This document shows, one piece after another, positions 61,024 through 64,000 of a stretch of 64,000 nucleotides of DNA. This DNA comes from Methylosinus sp. PW1 (GTDB lineage: Bacteria; Pseudomonadota; Alphaproteobacteria; Rhizobiales; Beijerinckiaceae): NCBI RefSeq assembly GCF_000745215.1, contig NZ_JQNK01000009.1, positions 2,790,001 to 2,854,000 of the forward strand. Direction: 5' to 3'. Within the stretch, counting starts at the first letter, position 1. Each line of letters starts with the position of its first letter. The position numbers and the translations under genes are program-made. The notes under the pieces were generated by a model. The model did no database searches, was not told the origin of the DNA, and saw only the letters and a list, made by a program, of their open reading frames with translations.

Positions 61024-61704
61024 TCAGACCTTCGCCGAGGCGAAGATCCGTCCCAGCAATTCGTCGAGACCGGCCTGCCGCTCGGCCGCGGGCGCGAGCG
61101 TCTCGCGAATTTTTGCTCGAGCTGCCTCCAGCGCGTCCACGGGCTCGGCGGCGGGCGCGGCCTGCGGCTGCGGGGCCGGCTTGGTCCCGAAAAAAGTTCC
61201 AAGAAGCGCGCTCAGCCAGCCGCCCGAAGGCGCAGGGGCAGGCGTGGGCGCCGGCGAGGGAGCAAGGGGCTCTGCGGCGCTTTGGCGCTCCAGCGTCGAG
61301 CCGAGGCCGCCGGCGGCGACGGAGACCAGAATCGGCAGCAGGCGCTGCAGCACATCGGCGCGCAGGCCGCTGTCGCGCGCGACGAATTGCGAGACCTCGC
61401 CGGCGGCCGAGGCGGAGCCGAAGAGATGCGCGACAATGGCGTCGCCGCCCTCGACGCTCGCCTGCGAATGGGCCTCCTCGGCGCTCTCGAAAGCGGCGCG
61501 ATGGGCGGAATCATTCGCGGCGTCGAGGACGGGGCGCAGCGAATCGGGCTCTTCGGCCGCCTTGCTCAGCGCCGCGACCAGCGCCGGCAGCAGCGATTCG
61601 ACCGCCGATCGCGTCTGCCAGGACGCGAGGCCGAAGCGCTCGGAGAGATTTTCGATGATCTGGCCGCCCTGGGCGGACTGTATTATATCGACGATATTCG
61701 ACAT
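61024..61704 (-). CDS. DUF937 protein
   Basis: A 226-residue protein. MSNIVDIIQSAQGGQIIENL and SAVESLLPALVAALSKAA belong to DUF937, and a second such helix set follows (LRADVLQRLLPILVSVAAGG). A proline/alanine linker precedes a C-terminal LDELLGRIFASAKV. ATG 61704 follows GGAGGCGA. Convergent with the Flp gene, five bases apart. Function unknown. Confidence 0.85.
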   Translation of the reverse strand: MSNIVDIIQSAQGGQIIENLSERFGLASWQTRSAVESLLPALVAALSKAAEEPDSLRPVLDAANDSAHRAAFESAEEAHSQASVEGGDAIVAHLFGSASAAGEVSQFVARDSGLRADVLQRLLPILVSVAAGGLGSTLERQSAAEPLAPSPAPTPAPAPSGGWLSALLGTFFGTKPAPQPQAAPAAEPVDALEAARAKIRETLAPAAERQAGLDELLGRIFASAKV

Positions 61705-61839
61705 ATTCGCCTCCGTCCCCTCAATGGGCCGCGAGACACTCCGGCATTGGCGCGGCCAGTCTTCGTCGATCGCCTGTGTAGCAGATTTTTCGGCAGGCCG
61801 CGAGGGAGCGTGCAGGGCGATCGGGTGAACGAGAGTGAC

Positions 61840-61990
61840 GTCTGGGGAGGCGTTTCCACCTCCCCCTCGAGGGGGGAGGTCGAGCGCCGAAGGCGATCGG
61901 GAGGGGGTGAACGCCCGAGTCTTTCGCGTTGAACCCCACCCCGGATGGCTTCGCCATCCGACCCTCCCCCTAAAGGGGAGGGTGAACGCG
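61840..61990. repeat. REP-like cluster of hairpins
   Basis: Three hairpins lie in tandem: CCTCCCCCTCGAGGGGGGAGG around 61859-61879 (central stem CCTCCCC/GGGGAGG), CGGATGGC-TTC-GCCATCCG at 61942-61960, and CCCTCCCC-CTAAA-GGGGAGGG at 61962-61982. This composition is typical of dispersed intergenic repeats in Hyphomicrobiales. The rest of the gap 61705-62113 shows no gene. Confidence 0.7.
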
Positions 61991-62113
61991 CCCCTGTCGG
62001 CGTTCGCCTCTCCCTGTTGTTTGGTGGGCGCTCGGCTTGACACCTTTCCCTATGCGGGACACACAAAGCGGCGCGCTTCGGCCGCCCCCTTTTCGATCGA
62101 GAGGCGCTAGAGG

Positions 62114-63085
62114 ATGAATATTCAGCATCGCCCGTCGTCAAAGCCGCCGTTGAAGATTCTGCTGTGCTCGCCGCGGGGCTTTTGCGCCGGCGTCGTGCGC
62201 GCGATCGACGCGGTGGAGCGGGCGCTCGCCAAATTCGGCCCGCCCGTCTATGTGCGGCACGAGATCGTCCATAATCGCTATGTGGTCGAGGCGCTGAAAG
62301 CCAAGGGCGCGATCTTCGTCGAGGAGCTGGAGGAGGTGCCGGACACCAAGGCGCCGGTGATCTTCTCCGCCCATGGCGTCGCCAAATCGGTTTCCGCCGA
62401 GGCCGCCGCGCGCAATCTTCTGGCGATCGACGCCACCTGCCCGCTGGTGACCAAGGTGCATCGCGAGGCGGAGATTCATCACAAGCGCGGGCGAAAAGTG
62501 CTGCTCGTCGGCCATTCCGGCCATCCAGAGGTGGTGGGCACCATGGGCCAGCTGCCGCCGGGCGCGGTCGTGCTGGTCGAATCGGTCCAGGCGGTGGCCG
62601 AGCTGCGTCTCGAGGATGTGGCCGATCTCGCCTATGTGACGCAGACCACTCTGTCGCTGGACGATTCGCAGGAGATCGTCAGCGCGCTGACGCGGCGTTT
62701 TCCGCAGATCGTCGGTCCGCACAAGGAGGACATCTGCTACGCGACCACCAATCGCCAGGGCGCGGTCAAGCAGGTCGCGCCGCAGGTCGATGCGGTGATC
62801 GTCGTCGGCTCGCCCAATTCCTCCAACTCGCAGCGCCTGCGCGAGGTGGCCGAGCGCGCCGGCGCGCCCGCCCAGCTCGTCCAGGGCCGCAGCGAGATCG
62901 ATTGGAGCATGTTCACCGGCATCGGCTCGCTCGGCATCAGCGCCGGCGCCTCGGCGCCGGAGGTTCTGGTCGAGGAGATCATGGAGGCTTTCGCCGAGCG
63001 CTATGAGATCTCGGTCGAGACCGTCTCCGCCGCGCTGGAGGATGTCGCCTTCCCGCTTCCCAAGGAGCTGCGCGCGCACGCTTGA
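62114..63085 (+). CDS. ispH: 4-hydroxy-3-methylbut-2-enyl diphosphate reductase
   Basis: A 323-residue Fe-S enzyme of the non-mevalonate isoprenoid pathway. All three cluster cysteines are present: [32 protein letters not shown] and [15 protein letters not shown]. Also [20 protein letters not shown] and the C-terminal [17 protein letters not shown]. thrB follows 33 bp downstream on the same strand, a common alphaproteobacterial pairing. Confidence 0.97.
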   Translation: MNIQHRPSSKPPLKILLCSPRGFCAGVVRAIDAVERALAKFGPPVYVRHEIVHNRYVVEALKAKGAIFVEELEEVPDTKAPVIFSAHGVAKSVSAEAAARNLLAIDATCPLVTKVHREAEIHHKRGRKVLLVGHSGHPEVVGTMGQLPPGAVVLVESVQAVAELRLEDVADLAYVTQTTLSLDDSQEIVSALTRRFPQIVGPHKEDICYATTNRQGAVKQVAPQVDAVIVVGSPNSSNSQRLREVAERAGAPAQLVQGRSEIDWSMFTGIGSLGISAGASAPEVLVEEIMEAFAERYEISVETVSAALEDVAFPLPKELRAHA

Positions 63086-63118
63086 CGCGCCCGGCTTTTC
63101 TCCAACCGCGCGGAACTC

Positions 63119-64000
63119 ATGGCCGTCTATACGGATGTCGACGACGAGGAGCTGATCGGCTTTCTCGCCGGCTATGACCTCGGCGCGCTCTTGTCCTGCA
63201 AGGGCATCGCCGAAGGGGTCGAGAACTCCAACTACTACCTGCATACGAGCGCCGGCAGCTTCATCCTCACCCTCTATGAGAAGCGCGTCGCCGAGGCCGA
63301 TCTGCCCTTTTTCCTGGGGCTGATGGAGCATCTCTCCGCCAAGGGCCTCGGCTGTCCGCAGCCGGTGCGCGACCGCGCCGGCGCGGCGCTGGGGCGGCTC
63401 GCCGGGCGGCCGGCGGCGATCGTCACCTTTCTCGACGGCTATTCCATCCATCATCCCGAGCCCGCCCATTGCGCGCGGCTGGGCGAGGCGCTGGCGCAGC
63501 TGCATCTGGCGGGCGCGGATTTTCCGCTGCGCCGCGCCAATGCTCTGTCGGTCGGCGGCTGGCGGCCGCTCTATGCGCCTTTTTCCGCCCGCGCCGGCGA
63601 GGTGGCGGAGGATTTGGGCGCGATCGTCGCCACGGAGCTGGAGGCGCTGGAGCGTGATTGGCCCCACGGCCTGCCGGAGGGGGTGATCCACGCCGATCTC
63701 TTTCCGGACAATGTGTTCTTCCTCGGCGATCGCGTCTCCGGCCTCATCGATTTCTATTTCGCCTGCGTCGATTCGCTGGCCTATGATCTCGCCATCTGCC
63801 TCAACGCCTGGTGCTTCGACGCCGCCGGAACCTATGACGCCGAGAAGGGCGCCGCGCTGCTGGCGTCTTACGCGCGCGCGCGGCCGCTGACGGCGGCGGA
63901 GGCGGAGGCGTTTCCGCTGCTCGCGCGCGGCGCGGCCCTGCGCTTTCTGCTGACGCGCTTCGTCGATTGGCTGAATGTGCCGCCGGGCGCGCTGGTGAGG
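63119..64000 (+). CDS. thrB: Homoserine kinase (ThrB type II), cut by window end
   Basis: 294 codons are visible without a stop. It is the APH-fold homoserine kinase of alphaproteobacteria: MAVYTDVDDEELIGFLAGYD, then GVENSNYYLHTSAGSFILTL, the catalytic VIHADLFPDNVFFLGD and GLIDFYFACVDSLAYDLAIC. It phosphorylates homoserine in threonine synthesis. Only the last 25 or so residues are missing. ATG 63119 lies downstream of ispH with a weak GGA ribosome site. Confidence 0.94.
   Translation, partial: MAVYTDVDDEELIGFLAGYDLGALLSCKGIAEGVENSNYYLHTSAGSFILTLYEKRVAEADLPFFLGLMEHLSAKGLGCPQPVRDRAGAALGRLAGRPAAIVTFLDGYSIHHPEPAHCARLGEALAQLHLAGADFPLRRANALSVGGWRPLYAPFSARAGEVAEDLGAIVATELEALERDWPHGLPEGVIHADLFPDNVFFLGDRVSGLIDFYFACVDSLAYDLAICLNAWCFDAAGTYDAEKGAALLASYARARPLTAAEAEAFPLLARGAALRFLLTRFVDWLNVPPGALVR

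Noticed and set aside
62138..63691. 517-codon frame antisense to ispH and thrB
   Set aside because: Both plus-strand genes carry all catalytic motifs; the antisense frame is compositional.

Overview
Organism. The window is high-GC DNA from an alphaproteobacterium of the Hyphomicrobiales (Rhizobiales). This is inferred from the conserved right-hand part: an acid-sugar lipid A block (cysQ-like, DUF4170, waaA, lpxK, DUF2093), ubiA, rsmE, a plant-type gshA, ispH-thrB, a Porin_2 porin and a DUF6101 gene. A Methylocystis/Methylosinus-like methanotroph would fit, but no methane-oxidation gene is present to prove it.

Layout. (1) 1-41950 is an accessory island rich in insertion sequences. It starts inside an IS630 element. 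It holds two identical ISAs1-family elements (188-1420 and 38388-39620, each with a perfect 10-bp target duplication), and a nested stack at 1455-8463: an IS256 remnant split by an IS66, which is itself split by a Tn5/IS50-like IS and by a serine-recombinase element. It also holds an IS630 inside an IS630 (16898-19173), an IS5 (21291-22479), and scraps of IS21 and other transposases. Between them lie a 2257-residue integrin-like RTX protein (8807-15580), two DUF2786 paralogues in opposite orientation, a 2OG-Fe(II) oxygenase with a long C-terminal part, several toxin-antitoxin modules (intact, damaged or reduced to tails), a beheaded TonB receptor, a VIT-type transporter with a DUF3096 microprotein, and an unusual tyrosine recombinase (26686-28392) beside a perfect 40-bp palindrome and a divergent gene of unknown function. 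(2) 39973-42051: a DUF6538-type tyrosine integrase lies against the 3' end of a tRNA-Gln(CTG), marking the right border of the island. (3) 42338-64000 is ordinary chromosome: ppx, one Porin_2 porin, three OprP-like phosphate-selective porins (one with a Pho-box-like sequence upstream), the Kdo/lipid A block, ubiA, rsmE, gshA, an orphan Flp pilin, a DUF937 gene, ispH and the start of thrB.

How the parts fit. The core genes serve envelope assembly (LpxK, WaaA, porins), quinone and isoprenoid synthesis (UbiA, IspH), phosphate/polyphosphate metabolism (Ppx, OprP-like porins) and thiol metabolism (GshA, CysQ-like). The island is a long-term collector: exact target duplications let the order of several insertions be read directly. 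The best candidates for something undescribed are the tyrosine recombinase/palindrome/divergent gene unit at 26.7-30.1 kb, the RTX protein that carries both an integrin-alpha-like propeller and an integrin-beta-like I domain, and the repeatedly rearranged DUF2786 and 2OG-oxygenase genes.
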